Origin: Tolypeutes matacus
Lineage: Eukaryota; Chordata; Mammalia; Cingulata; Chlamyphoridae
DNA: 64,000 nt
Reading direction: 5' to 3'
NCBI GenBank assembly: GCA_026826555.1
Contig: JAKSZT010054308.1
Location: 1,042,174-1,106,173, forward strand
Made by a program: the position numbers and the translations under genes
In this document: piece after piece, positions 46,580 through 58,059 of the stretch
Layout of the letters: each line of letters opens with the position of its first letter
How positions within the stretch are numbered: the stretch's first letter is position 1
Notes under the pieces: generated by a model
Seen by the model: only the letters and a program-made list of their open reading frames with translations
The model's database searches: none
What the model was told of the DNA's origin: nothing

Positions 46580-49500
46580 TTTCTAAAAAGTCTTTCCTCA
46601 ACCTGCCAAGTCACTATGTAAAAGGTCCTGGTCCAGGCTCAGGAAGAGAGAGTAACACAAATGAAGAGGGTTGTGCTGTGCCCTCACAGAATTTAGAACA
46701 GAATGGGGTCAGACACTTTCCTAAATAATACACGGAGAGTTCACCGCACAAGAAGGGGAGAACAGCAGGCTAAGACTATCTACCCCACACTCCAGGCTGG
46801 GACAGGGCCCCAGGGGAGCCAGGGTCCGCAAAGCTGTGGGAGAGCGCGTGGCTCCCAGAGTTGCTGTGAGGCTCTGCTGAGAGAATAAGTGAGAAAGTGC
46901 TTGAAACAGTAAAGTGTGATGTTTGCTTTTATTGATTGACTGATTGATTTCTTTGCCCTCACCCATCAGCACGGGCACAGATGTGGGTCCTACACAGACC
47001 TGAGCACCTGCATCCACCCAGAGCCAGCCTTCGGGGTCTCCTAGAGGAACACGAGGCCTTTCTCCACCGCGTCCTGACAAATAGTCCTCAGTACCGGAGC
47101 CATACACTGGGGTCTTGTCACCCTGCCAGCACCAGCTTCCTCATCCGGGCCCACCCAACAAGGCCACAGGGAGGAGCCAGGGAGGGAGCATGTGTCCAGC
47201 ACCGGGCACCGTTCCTGGCACAGACACTAAATGCTGCGTGCCTCACCTTCCTTGCCCACCTGAGGAGGGAGTCCCCCCCAGGGCGAGCTTCCCTCCCTCT
47301 GTAGTGAGCCACCTACTGCTGACCTTGGTGCCCAGCCTGGGCTTCCAGGATCCCCAGGCTTGGCCTGAGATTCAGGGTTTCCTGGTTGTCACCTGTGTTG
47401 GTTCCATCTCCCCCACTGGACAGGAGCTCCTCGTGGCTGGAAGCGTGCAGGAAGGCTGAAGCTCAGGGCACCAAGGAGGGTGACAGCTTCGGGTCTTGGC
47501 ATACTGAACGACTCTTAGTCATGCCCAAGAAGGGGGAGGGGGTGCAGCCAGAGTTTAAGGTGGGGCAGGGTGACCAGATGGGGAGATGGCAGCCACCTAA
47601 CTCAGTTTCCCTCAAAAGTTAGCTGGGAGCCCGGAGCTGGGTAGACTGGGAGCTCCTCACCCTTACAGAGGTGCCAACTCTAAAGCGATCATGGCTGAGA
47701 GAGAGAGAATGGAACTCCCAGGTACAGAGACTTGCTACGGCAGATTCCATGCTGGGTAGGCAAGGAGAGAGCAAAAGAGGGTGAAGTCTCTTTATTTATT
47801 TATTTTTTTTTCAAGGATTCACATTTTAAATTTATTTTTTTAGTTTTTCTTTTTTGTAAGGCGTGCAAGGCTCTGGGCCTAAAGGGATTCCATCCCAGAA
47901 ATATGTAGAGTGTGTGTGTGTTTATTTTATTTTTCTTCTCCACCTCCATCCCCATTGCTATTATATTCCATAGTTTTGAGGCATACGAAAGATTAAAATG
48001 GAGTATCCAAGTTAGTTCTAAGGCAAAATAAAACAATCATCTGTGAGAGCCTATAGGATGTTTTTAATCCTCTGGACAGATTCAAGATGGTTGATAGAAT
48101 GTTCTAGAGAGCAGAGAAGGAAAAATAAGAACGTTTTGTTTGCTGAATTATCTAATTATCTGAAAGCTCCAGAAAAGACAGCAGCTTAGGCAGGTGTTTC
48201 AAGAATTATTCTGAGCACCCCTACCTCACATTCTGAATTTCTGAAGCTGTTCAACTTATTCCTGGAGAAGAAAGGGCTGAGTTATGAGGGTCCTGGAGAG
48301 AGACTACCCCGTGGAGAGAATGGGAATAAGATAATTAGTCAGGAATACACAAAAAGAGAGAGCAACGTGATTCAGTGTTTTAGTTACCCACATTTGTGGT
48401 GGTGGGGTGTGTGTGTGGTGTGTGTGTGTGTGTGTGTGTGTTGGGGGTAAAAGCAACACAGACTTTGATTTCCCTCAAAATTAGATTGCTGGATTTGCTG
48501 TTACTGGCTTCTTTGAGAGAGATTTACTACCACTAATTCTGCTTGCCTTTAGTTGAAAATCCGACGTGTCTGCCTCCCCTGAGCTGGCCCAGAGGGATGG
48601 CGGGGAAGGTGGCCCAGAAGTACCCTTGGGAACTTCACCACATCTTTTGGGACACCAGTGGTGAAGACTTACATCTCCACTGAGCTATCAACAGTGGAGC
48701 CCTGAGCTCATGGTCGGGCAGGGGAGTTGACCCAGTGGGCATTGGCAGCCTGGAGAAAGCAGCAGAGGTGAGGAAGGCAAGCCTCAGAAGCTTTAGGGGG
48801 AGGAGGTAGGCTTGGGGATTTTCATTTACAAGCAAGATTGTGCCTGTTACCAAGATGAGTCAGGCATGGCTTATGGCCTAGAACAAGGTGATTTGGTTTC
48901 CTGTTTCCCCAGCTGCAAAAAAACAAGACAGTGGGAAGTTGAGAAAGAAATAGTTTAAGCAGGAAACCTCATGTAATGTTTGAACCCAAAAGGGGAACTT
49001 GGCTCACTGATTGAGGCAGATCCGGCTGCTGAGCTTCCTGGGACATGTATGGATGTCTAAAATACTGGTTCTCCACCCCGTCCCAGTGTAGCTCCTGACC
49101 TAGCCAAGCTCCTAGTGGTGGTGGCAAAAGTTCTAAAGGGCATGGAGAAGGATCTGGAATTGGGTCATTGGTCTCTAACAGCTGAGCAAAAGAGTTATTC
49201 CATTGGAAAATACTTCCCTGTACATCCTTCCACTCAGAAGCCAAAAAAAATTTTGGTTGGGTCCAGAGACCAGCCCATCTTCCTGCCTCTCAACTAGTAA
49301 ATTCAGTCTAAACTCGAATGGCTGAAGAGGGGAGGGAAACTAACAACTTTAATTGAACTCCTGCTGTGTGTCAGTGTGAAAGAAAAAAAAATCATCTCAA
49401 ACCTGGAAAAAGGGAAAATGGTGATTGCTTATATTTTTTGATGTCATGCTAGAGTCTGCTTGAATAAAAGCAGATCCTTGCTGCTTGTTAATCTTCCATC

Positions 49501-49850
49501 ATCTGACACTTGGGGAAATGTAACTTGGTTGGCACAGTATATTTGATTAACAATTCACAACAGATAAAAAATAGTTTATACCTACTTGATAGGATAATAG
49601 TATTTTATAGTCTGGTAGAGAAATGAACTCCCAAACTGTGACTGGTTTCATCACTCTGTTGAAGGTTTAAGAAGTCTTATTCTAACTTTACACTCTTACT
49701 TAGATATTCTCTTCCTGACTGTCTATATTCTTCAAGTATTTGTCAAACCAGCTTTTTAATATTCCTTCCAGTTTCTCTCATTAATGAATTAAAACAAAAA
49801 CTTTCACATAGGATCACTATATTTGTTGATCATTTTGCTTTAAAGCACCA
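46580..49850. other. no gene recognised
   Basis: Intergenic stretch between S100A12 and S100A8. It contains a (TG)n run at 48406-48442 and T/A-rich tracts at 47790-47860. No exon or named repeat was recognised with confidence. Confidence 0.4.
48406..48442. repeat. (TG)n microsatellite
   Basis: A nearly pure GT dinucleotide run of 37 bases, interrupted once by an extra G. Confidence 0.9.
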
Positions 49851-50293
49851 GAAATTGTGTTACATTATCTCATTTATTTCTCACAACAACCCTATGAAAG
49901 CAGTAACTACTACAGGCCCAGCTTTTTCTTGTGCTTCCCTTTCTTGCATTTTGCAGATACCGTGTTTTCTACAAACTGAAGGTTTGTGGCAACCCTGCAT
50001 CGGTGCCATTTTACCAACAGCATGTGCTCACTTCGTGTCTCTGTGTCACATTTTGCATTTCCCACAAGGTTTCGATTGTTTTCATCATTACTGTAGCTGT
50101 TCTGGTGATCTGCGGGCAGCGAGCCCTGAGTTACCGTTGTATTTGTTGTGGGACCCCATGCACTACGCCCATGTAAGACGGCAAACTTAACCCCTAGCTG
50201 TGGTGTGTATTGATTGCTCCCCGTCTGTCTCCCTCTCCTCTGGCCTCCCTATTCCCTGAGACACAACAATAGTGAAATTGTAATAACCCTAGA

Positions 50294-50884
50294 GTGGCCC
50301 CTAAGTGTTCAAGTGAAAGGAAGAGTCACACGCCTCTCACTTTTAATCAAAAGCTAGAGATGATTAAGCTTAGTGAGGAAGGCATGTTGAAAGCAGATAT
50401 GCTGAAAGCTAGGCCTCTTGCACCGAAGAGTCAGATTGTGACTGCAAAGGAAACGTTCTTGAAGGAAATTAAAAGTGCTGCTCCAGTGAGCACACAAATG
50501 ATAAGAAAACAAAACAGCCTTATTGCTGATATGGAGGAAGTTTTAGTGGTCTGGATAGACGATCAAACCAGCCACGACACTCTCTTAAGCCAAAACCTCA
50601 TCCAGAGCAAGGCCCTAACTCTCTCCAGTTCTCTGAAGGCTGAGGGAGGTGAGGAAGCTGCAGGAGAAAAGTTGGAAGCTAGCAGAGGTTGGTGTATGAG
50701 GTTTAAGGAAGGAAGCCATCTCCAGAACATCAAAATACAAGGTGAAGCAGCAAGTGCTGATGTAGAAGCTGCAGCAAGTTATCCAGGAGATCTAGCTAAG
50801 ATCATTGACAAAGGAGGCCACATGAAAACAACAGATTTTCAATGTAGACGAAACAGCCTTCTACTGGAACAAGATGCCATCTAG
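50294..50884 (+). pseudogene. Tigger transposase remnant (N-terminal, CENP-B-like)
   Basis: An open frame of 196 codons starts at an ATG and contains [17 protein letters not shown], a CENP-B/Tigger N-terminal helix-turn-helix segment, followed by a region matching the second DNA-binding domain. The frame ends early; downstream pieces of the DDE domain appear in other frames to about 51830 and are interrupted by a SINE. It is a dead transposase. Confidence 0.8.
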
Positions 50885-51309
50885 GACTTTCCTAGCTAGA
50901 GAGAAGTCGATGCCTGGCTTCAAAGCTTCAAAGGACAGGGACTCTCTTGTTAGGGGCTAATGCAGCTGGTGACTTTAAGTTGAAGCCAATGCTCATTTAC
51001 CATTCTGAAAATCCTAGGACCCTTAAGAATTAGGCTAAATCTCCTCTGTTTGTGCTCTAAAATTGAACAACAAAGCCTGGATGACAGCATATCTGTTTAC
51101 AACATGGTTTACTGAAAATTTTAAGCCCAATGTTGAGAACTAGTGCTCAGAAAAAAGATTCCTATCAAAATATTACTGCTCATTGACGATGCATCTGGTC
51201 ACCCAAGAGCACTTATGGAGATGTAATATGAGATTAATGTTTTCATGCCTGCTGACCCAGCCTCCATTCTGCAGCCCATGGGTCAAGGAGTCATTTTGAC
51301 TTTCAAGTC

Positions 51310-51311
<2 letters not shown>

Positions 51312-51340
<29 letters not shown>

Positions 51341-51506
51341 TTATTTATTTATTCATTAATCCCCCCCTTGCTGCTTGTGCTCGCTGGGTCAGCTCACCGC
51401 GCCGCGTGGTCGGGCTTGCCTTCACCAGGAGGCCCCGGGAACCGAACCCGAGGCCTCCCATATGGTAAACGGGAGCCCTACTGATTGAGCCACAGCCGCT
51501 TCCCTC
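51312..51506 (-). mobile_element. tRNA-derived SINE inserted in Tigger1
   Basis: The plus strand shows a long T run, aagatttttatttatttatt, gctcgctgggtcagc, gggaaccgaacccgagg and gattgagccacagccgcttc. The duplication gactttcaagtctt flanks it at 51298-51311 and 51507-51520. It belongs to the same subfamily as the copy at 41130. Confidence 0.9.
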
Positions 51507-52058
51507 GACTTTCAAGTCTTATTGTTGAAGAAATACATTTCATAAGGCTATAACTGCCAAAGATAGTGATTCCTCTGAATCCTGGGCAAAGTCAATGGAA
51601 AACCTTCTGGAAAGGATTCACCATTCTAGACGCCATTAAGAACATTCATGATTCATGGGAGGAGGTCAAAATATCAACATTCACAGGAGTTTGGAGAAGT
51701 TCACTCCAGCCCTCATGGATGACTCTGAGGAGTTCAAGGCTTCAGTGGAGGAAGTAACTGCAGATGTGGTGGAAATAGCAAGAAAGTTAGAATTAGATGT
51801 GGAGCCTGAGGATGTGACTGAATTGCCATAATCTCATGATCAAATTTGAACAGATGAGGAGTTGTTTCTTAGGATGAGCAAAATAAGTGGCTTCTCATGC
51901 TGAAATCTATTCCCAGTGAAGATGCTGTGAACATTGTTGAAAAGACAACAGGATATAGAATATTACATAAACTTAGTTGATAAAGCAGGAGCAGAGTTTG
52001 AGAGGACTGACTCCAATTTTGAAAGAAATTTTACTGTGGGTAAAATGCTATCAAACAG

Positions 52059-52458
52059 GGAAGCAGATGTGGCTCAAGCAATTGGGCTCCCGTCTATCAT
52101 ATAGGAGGCCCAGGGTTCGTTTCCCAGCATCTCCTGGTGAAGGCAAGCTGGCCCAAGCAGAAAGCTGGCCCATGCAGGAGTGCTGGCCTGCATGGAGCAG
52201 AGAGCCAGTGTAGCAAGATGATGCAACAAAAAGAGACACAGAGGAGAGACAGTAAGAGACATAGCACACCAAGGAGCTAAGGTGGCTCAAGAGATTGAAC
52301 GCATCTCTCCCACTCTGGAAGGTCCCAGGATTGGTTCCCAGTGCTGCCTGAAAAGAAGACAAGCAGACACAGAAGAACACACAGGAAATGGACACAGAGA
52401 GCAGATAGTGAGCACAAAACAATGGGGGATGGAGGGAGAAATAAATAAATTTTTTTTT
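52059..52458 (+). mobile_element. long composite SINE inserted in Tigger1
   Basis: About 400 bp, flanked by the 16-bp perfect duplication aaatgctatcaaacag at 52043-52058 and 52459-52474. Module 1 starts gaagcagatgtggctcaagc; module 2, around 52285-52350, has aaggtggctcaagagattga and aggattggttcccag. It ends with ataaataaat and a T/A tail. Confidence 0.92.
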
Positions 52459-52985
52459 AAATGCTATCAAACAGCATCACATGCTACAAAGAAATCCTTT
52501 GTGAAAGAAAAGCCAATCAATGCAGCAAACTTCAGTGCTGTCTTCTTTTAAGAAATGGCCACAACCACCCAACCTTCAGCAACCACCACCCTGATCAGTC
52601 AGCAGCCATAGATTGAGGCAAGACCCTCCACCTGCAAAAAGATTGGCTGAAGTCTCAGAAGGTGGTTAACATTTTTTTTTTAGCAAGAACGTATTTTTAA
52701 TTGAGGCACATACATTGTTTTTTAGACATAATGCTGTTGCACAAGTAATAGACTACAGTATAGTGTAAACATAACTTTTACATGCACTGGGAATCCAAAA
52801 AATTCATGTGACTTGCTTTATTGCAATCTTCGCTTTATTGCGGTGGTCCGGAACGGAACCTGAAGTATCTCTGAGGTGTGCCTGCATTTCCATTTTACAT
52901 TTGAGGAGACTCAGAGAGGTTAAGAAACTTGACAAAGTTTACTCATCTGGCAAGGTGCAGAGCTCAGATTAGATCCCAGCCTCTC

Positions 52986-55900
52986 TAGGCAAGAGGCCCT
53001 GATGAAGAAGTGAGAGACCTTTCTTGGCTCTTTCTCCCCGCCCTGCAGGGCCTCTGTTGTCCAGGGGCAAGGAGAGGGGAGAGCAGGTGCTGGAATGAAC
53101 TTGCTTGATGGGCCTCTTTCCTCTATTCAAGTCTTCACCAGTCATGCCCCTGGGCCTGAGTTACGGGTAGATTTTCCCCCGATGTAAGCAATCCTCCAGA
53201 CACGGAAATGACCCAGCAAGGACATGCAGAGCAGGAGCATTCACAGGTTTGTTTTCCTTAAGCTCTTTCTCAGTTTCATGTACTCTAGGTGGGGAAGGCT
53301 TCCTTCCCGTCTTAGGAGCTTGGGAAGTTTCCATGTGAACAATTCTCTGAATTGCAAAATCACAGCCTGAATTGGCTGCTAAGGTCAGCACATAGACCTT
53401 TAGCAACTCCTTCAAATGCCCTGTACCCACCCTCTTCCCAGTGGACAGCAGCCACCATACCTCCTTCTGAATGGGCCTAATTAGCTGCAGAAATCGTGGC
53501 GGAATCTGCAGCCAAAGCCTCTCCAGTGGCTCTTCATCAACTTAGTTAGACCTGCTCATCACCTTGTCTTGCTACGGCACATTTTTCCTGCACTTTTTAG
53601 AGCAAAATTTCTAACCAAAATAAGACACTCTGGATTACTTCCCTGCTTTGGTCCTAGAAACCTCCCTGATAAAGTGTGTCTATCAAAACCTAACCATAAA
53701 TACAGTATTTAATGGAGAAATATTAGATGTTTCTCTTTAAGGACACGAAGAAGACAGGATGCCCCATTACTGTATCCATTTAACATTGTATTAGAGTTAC
53801 ACTGTTATAACCCAGTGTTATAAGACAACAAATATAAGAGGGAAAGGCAGCTCTGGAGTCATCAGCCACGTGAAATAAACAAATATTCTACAGGGCAGTT
53901 CTGTATGAGCACTTCATTGCCTCCTTCATTCTCCCCCTTCAAGTTGGACTTAGTTCTTCCCCTGCGACTACAGTGTCATGTCTGGAAAACACACTTACTT
54001 GCAGGTACCTCTCGGTTTTCCTGGTAGGCCAAATGGCCTTTTCCACAACCTGCCCCAGGCATACCCAGGTATGGAGCAGGAGAGCAGCACAATATGCTGG
54101 AGACAACAGATCATCTGAGCCCCTTTCTCTAGGAAAAGAGATTGAAATTGACAAAGTGAGGTAGGGACCTTAAAAGTCATTTCTGATGCGCTTCCCTCTT
54201 CTATTATCTATTCTGAGTATCAGCAAATTAACTTTTTGGCAAACTCAAAAGATGCTTTATCTGCCTTTCTTCCCTCCAGCATATTCTGCCATCCACTCTG
54301 TGCTGCCCAAGAGTATGAAAGCATCCTGTAGGAATCCTTCAAGCTCAGTCCATCCCAGCACTGACATCTCACAATCACCACCACATCCATTCCGGTAAAT
54401 CGAACTTGGAGCAGAATTATTAGCTACTGTCTCAAAAATCAGCTGACTCCAATTCTCAGGGAATCAGCTGGCCCCTGATGAGATGGGAGTCTTCCAAGGA
54501 ATCCCAAAATGCAAAAAAAATATGATCTGATTAATCAATTATAGTTGCATGTCTTTTATTTTTCTAATTACTTGCCCATGCTCCCACATTCCCCTTTTGA
54601 GCCAAGGGCTTGCTCTAGTCAGTGGGGTGTGGGGCTCACCCCTGCTCTAATGAGCTAGGGGACAGACAACAGCAGCTCTTTGGAGTTGCTTCTGTCTGCT
54701 CCAGGAGCTGCGGCTGGAGGCCAGTCTGAACAACTCCGAGCTGTTTCTCTATCGAGCTGCCTGGGTGCTTTTGAAAGGCCAGCTCCCTGCCCTGGCTCAG
54801 TGGTGCCCCATTTTGCCCTTTTCAGTTCCTACTATGATGCTCAGGCACTGATACCCAAAGCACCCAGGGAACTGGGTCTGGAAGAGTTTCTAGCAGCAGC
54901 TTTTTGCTGTCCCGGAAGCAGCTCTTTCCTGTGTCATTGGCTTTTCCTCACGGGGCACTTTTCCTGCCTATGAATCTGGTTGGGGCCAAAAGGTCTATGT
55001 TACCTCATATCTCCAGAAGATTTCTTTGCCTCCTATTGGCCAACATCATTGCTAACTGTACACCAGGGGTCAGAGGGCAAGCAACCTATACCATTGCCCA
55101 ACGGAGCAAAATAGAGCTGCCTTGAGATTGCTCTCTACTTGCCAATTCTGAAAAACTTGCTACAGTTCCTCTCCCTAAAAAAATAGTTCATAGCTGGTCA
55201 AACATCGTATTCATCTCTGCCATTAGAGGGTCTCTGATATACAGCCCTCCTTGCCCAAAATTGTCTATGCAGTCCTTTTAAAAAGATAGTCAACTTTTCT
55301 GCAAAATTCTTTCTCTCAGAGCAAGAAATGGTGTGCCTTATGGGAAACCAGTTCACTCTGAGGGTGGATTCTCCTGGGGGGAACCTGGCTAAGGGGCGAA
55401 TTTCCTTCTATCTGCTTCAGGGCAGTAACTCCTTCTATTGATACACTAACCCCAACACCTGCTTCTCCACAGCTGGGGGCATGTCCTCGGGCAGGGCTGC
55501 CACGAGGTCTGCTGAAGCCTCTGATCAGCCAGGCTGCCCTGAGGATGAACAGCTGTTTTAGGCTTAAATGCAGAGGCAAAATGATTTGGATTCGGACAGC
55601 AGCTTGGACTGAATCCCCAGCCCGCATCTTCAACCTCCCTTTCCATCCACAGGACCGTGTGCTTCCCCACTTCTGGGGCTCCCGCAGGCTCCTTGCTGAG
55701 GACACTGTTTCTCTTCCTGTCCTTGTTCTCTGCTGTGGGATGTGGGTTGGGAGCTGCGGAGGCCAACACGGACTGACTTCCTTCTGGGTGGCCTTGGAAG
55801 AAGTGCCCAGCGTGGAAAGAGCTACCTCCCCTGCCCCCACCGAGTTCTCATCACCCCCGCCCATTACTATTATTACAGCAGTGGAAATAGTGACACCCCA

Positions 55901-56330
55901 CCTGTCATTACTGAAAACCAGTGGCTAGGACAATGTTTGTAACCTTTATGTGGGGTGGGGCAGTGCTTTGAACCCTGTTGAGAATCTGATGAAAGCCGTG
56001 GATGAATGTGCTCCCACGCATGGACTCAAATTATACATTTGATTCCAATTCCATTTCAGAGATGCAGAGATAGGCCAAGTTAAGGACCCTGGTTTAGCGA
56101 CTCTGCTGCCAGCTTCCTACCCCTGCCCACCACCTGAGTAGAGACAACAGAAAATTTCCCAAGCCGCAGCATGGAAACCCAGAGAGGTGCCAGTTCACCT
56201 TCCAGTCTTTCTGTTTTACTAGACCCTTGGAAAAAGGCACGGAGGCAATGACTGGAAAGTTATTCCAGATAATTCACTGATCGCCAGAGCATGGGCCCCT
56301 CAAGGCAGCATTTGAGTACCTTACTCTTTG
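52986..56330. other. no gene recognised
   Basis: Intergenic between S100A12 and S100A8. One open frame of 89 codons on the minus strand (53161-53430) has no recognised family. No exon with S100 features was found on either strand. Confidence 0.4.
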
Positions 56331-56519
56331 AACTGTTTTATTGATATATTGGCCATCTGCCCCTTCCTTTATTATTTAATTGAGATAGGAGGTTGCAGGG
56401 AGGGAAATCTTCCAGAATCCCTAAGGACAAAGTCCAGATGTGGGACCAGGAGCTTTTCTTAGTGTACTTAACGCAGGGCTTGAACCTCCCCTACACTCAG
56501 GTCGCACACAGTGTCACCC

Positions 56520-56615
56520 GTTCCCTCGTCCTCTCTCTCTCTCCCTCCCTTTTACTCCCTCTCCCCCCCCCACCCCTGCACACACAGACACACACATACA
56601 CATGCACACTGCTCT
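56520..56615. repeat. C/T-rich and (CA)n low-complexity tract
   Basis: A ctctctct/ccctccc run changes into cacacacagacacacacata. It lies about 450 bases beyond the 3' end of S100A8. Confidence 0.85.
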
Positions 56616-57035
56616 ATATCCATCTCCCTAATCCCCAGAAGTCACACCTCAGACATTTAAATTAAACCTGGAAACTGAAATTCGGCTTAGAGAGGCACCA
56701 GGTCTCCTGACATGACCCTGCTCCCACAAGTCACTCATTAGGGAACAACTAGGAAAATCCTCAGCTGTGGTGCCATGGACTTTTAGAATCCTTAAATCCT
56801 AGAAACAGTGACTCAGGACTGTGAGGCTAGAAAAGTCTCAGAAATGGTTTTGGGGGAAAGCAGGGAAGAAACCAGGCAAGTGGTACACGCTGAAGACTGA
56901 GCAGAGGTGGGGGGGGAGGGGGCAAGAGACGCTTCTCTTCCTTCCTTTGGATTTTCCAGCCCTGCCTTGACCCCCAGGAACTTCATTCCACAAGAGAAAA
57001 GCAAGAGCCCAAGAGAGGTCTGAGGTATCAATTAC

Positions 57036-57041
57036 TTTATT
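57036..57041 (-). terminator. S100A8: S100A8 polyadenylation signal
   Basis: The minus strand has aataataaag, with AATAAA at this position, about 50 bases after the S100A8 stop. The 3' UTR is very short. Confidence 0.85.
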
Positions 57042-57090
57042 ATTCTGCAGGTACATTCCAGGGGCCCAGCCCCGAGGCCCGGCCGCTCTG

Positions 57091-57510
57091 CTACTCTCTG
57101 TGGATATCTTTATGCATCACCACGCCCATCTTGACCATCATTATGAGAAACTCCTGGAAGTTTATTGCATCATCGCTGTTGATATCCAACTCATTGAACC
57201 AGGTCTCTGCATTTTTATTCTGTCAAGATTGAGAAGAAAATATCAAGAGTGTAAAGATCCCAGGGGGAGCCAAGACACTGCTGTCTACATAGGCCTCATG
57301 GAAGACCAAAGACCTAGAGCATCATCAGAGCCAGGCAGAGAACCCAGACGGCACCCAGCCTCTCCTCACCTTCAGAAGTCTGGGGCTCTCAGTCTCTAAC
57401 ATTTTCTTCAAGTCGTCTCTGTAGAGAGCATGGTAATTCCCTTTCACCAGGGAGTACTTGTGGTAGACCTCGATGAGCCCATTGATGGCTGTCTCCAGGT
57501 CGGTCAGCAT
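57091..57510 (-). CDS. S100A8: S100A8 (calgranulin A, calprotectin subunit), cysteine-free
   Basis: Coding exons 57510-57370 and 57219-57091 (phase-0 intron, gtgagg...ttgacag) give 89 residues against 93 in human. It begins [20 protein letters not shown], and exon 2 starts at 57532 after cttccag. The protein pairs with S100A9 to form calprotectin. The metal ligands H17, H27, H83 and H87 are at the same positions as in human. The C-terminal EF loop runs D59 to E70 ([12 protein letters not shown]); loop position 6 is Asp64, where Gly is the rule and is present in human. Human Cys42 is Ser42 here and no cysteine remains. The tail ends HKDIHRE, four residues shorter than human. An in-frame TTG lies three codons upstream, but the ATG matches the family start. 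Confidence 0.96.
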
Positions 57511-57729
57511 GGTGCCCAAGGATCTTCTCTACCTGGAAGAAATGAACATGTGGGGAATCCCAGTGTGGGGATGGTGCATCCCCCCAGGGCAGATGGAAGA
57601 GTGGAGTTCACACCCCAAGTAATTGCTTGACCTCATCTGCACCATCCAAATAACTAAACCCAGGGAATGGCTATGGCCACAATGGGATGGGCTGGGATGA
57701 TATGGATGTGACATGGGGTGATATGGGCT

Positions 57730-57756
57730 GGACACACACACACACACACACACATA
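57730..57756. repeat. (AC)n microsatellite
   Basis: An AC dinucleotide run of about 24-27 bases within intron 1 of S100A8. Confidence 0.9.
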
Positions 57757-57962
57757 CTTACACACCATTGCCTGCCAGCTCTTTCCTTGCCCCCACCCTC
57801 TGCCCAAGGAGGACTCACCCACTGGAAATGAGCTCAGAGAACTCTGCTCCTTCTTTATCCTTGTTCCTCGTTGCTCCAGAACCCCCTGAGGTTTTTCTCT
57901 CCTCTCTCAGAGAAGGCTACTCCCCAGCCCTCCCCAGGAAAGACCCAGACAGTCCCACTTAC

Positions 57963-57995
57963 CAGGTCTCCTCAGAATAGAGCTGACAAAGGACA
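57963..57995 (-). other. S100A8: S100A8 non-coding exon 1
   Basis: On the minus strand catgtcctttgtcagctcta followed by a segment ending gagacctg and the donor gtaagt matches the human S100A8 leader. The 5' border is inferred from the TATA box. Confidence 0.75.
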
Positions 57996-58017
57996 TGCGG
58001 GGCTGAGTGCCAGCTCC

Positions 58018-58025
58018 CTTTTATA
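58018..58025 (-). promoter_or_regulatory. S100A8: TATA box of S100A8
   Basis: The minus strand reads cactataaaagggagctg, with TATAAAAG at this position, close in sequence and spacing to the human S100A8 promoter. Confidence 0.8.
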
Positions 58026-58059
58026 GTGAGTAGGCCTGCCCCGCTGCCGGGCCTCGGGC

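Larger units (their letters stand above)
49913..52884 (+). mobile_element. Tigger1-type DNA transposon carrying two SINEs
   Basis: The left end starts caggccc. The right end reads gaggtgtgcctg, the inverted terminus of Tigger1-type elements, preceded by ctttattgcggtggtccgga. After removing the SINEs at 51312-51506 and 52059-52458 with their duplications, the internal order follows the Tigger1 consensus, which I know from memory. The element sits in a MIR whose two halves flank it (49850-49912 and 52885-52985). Confidence 0.85.
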
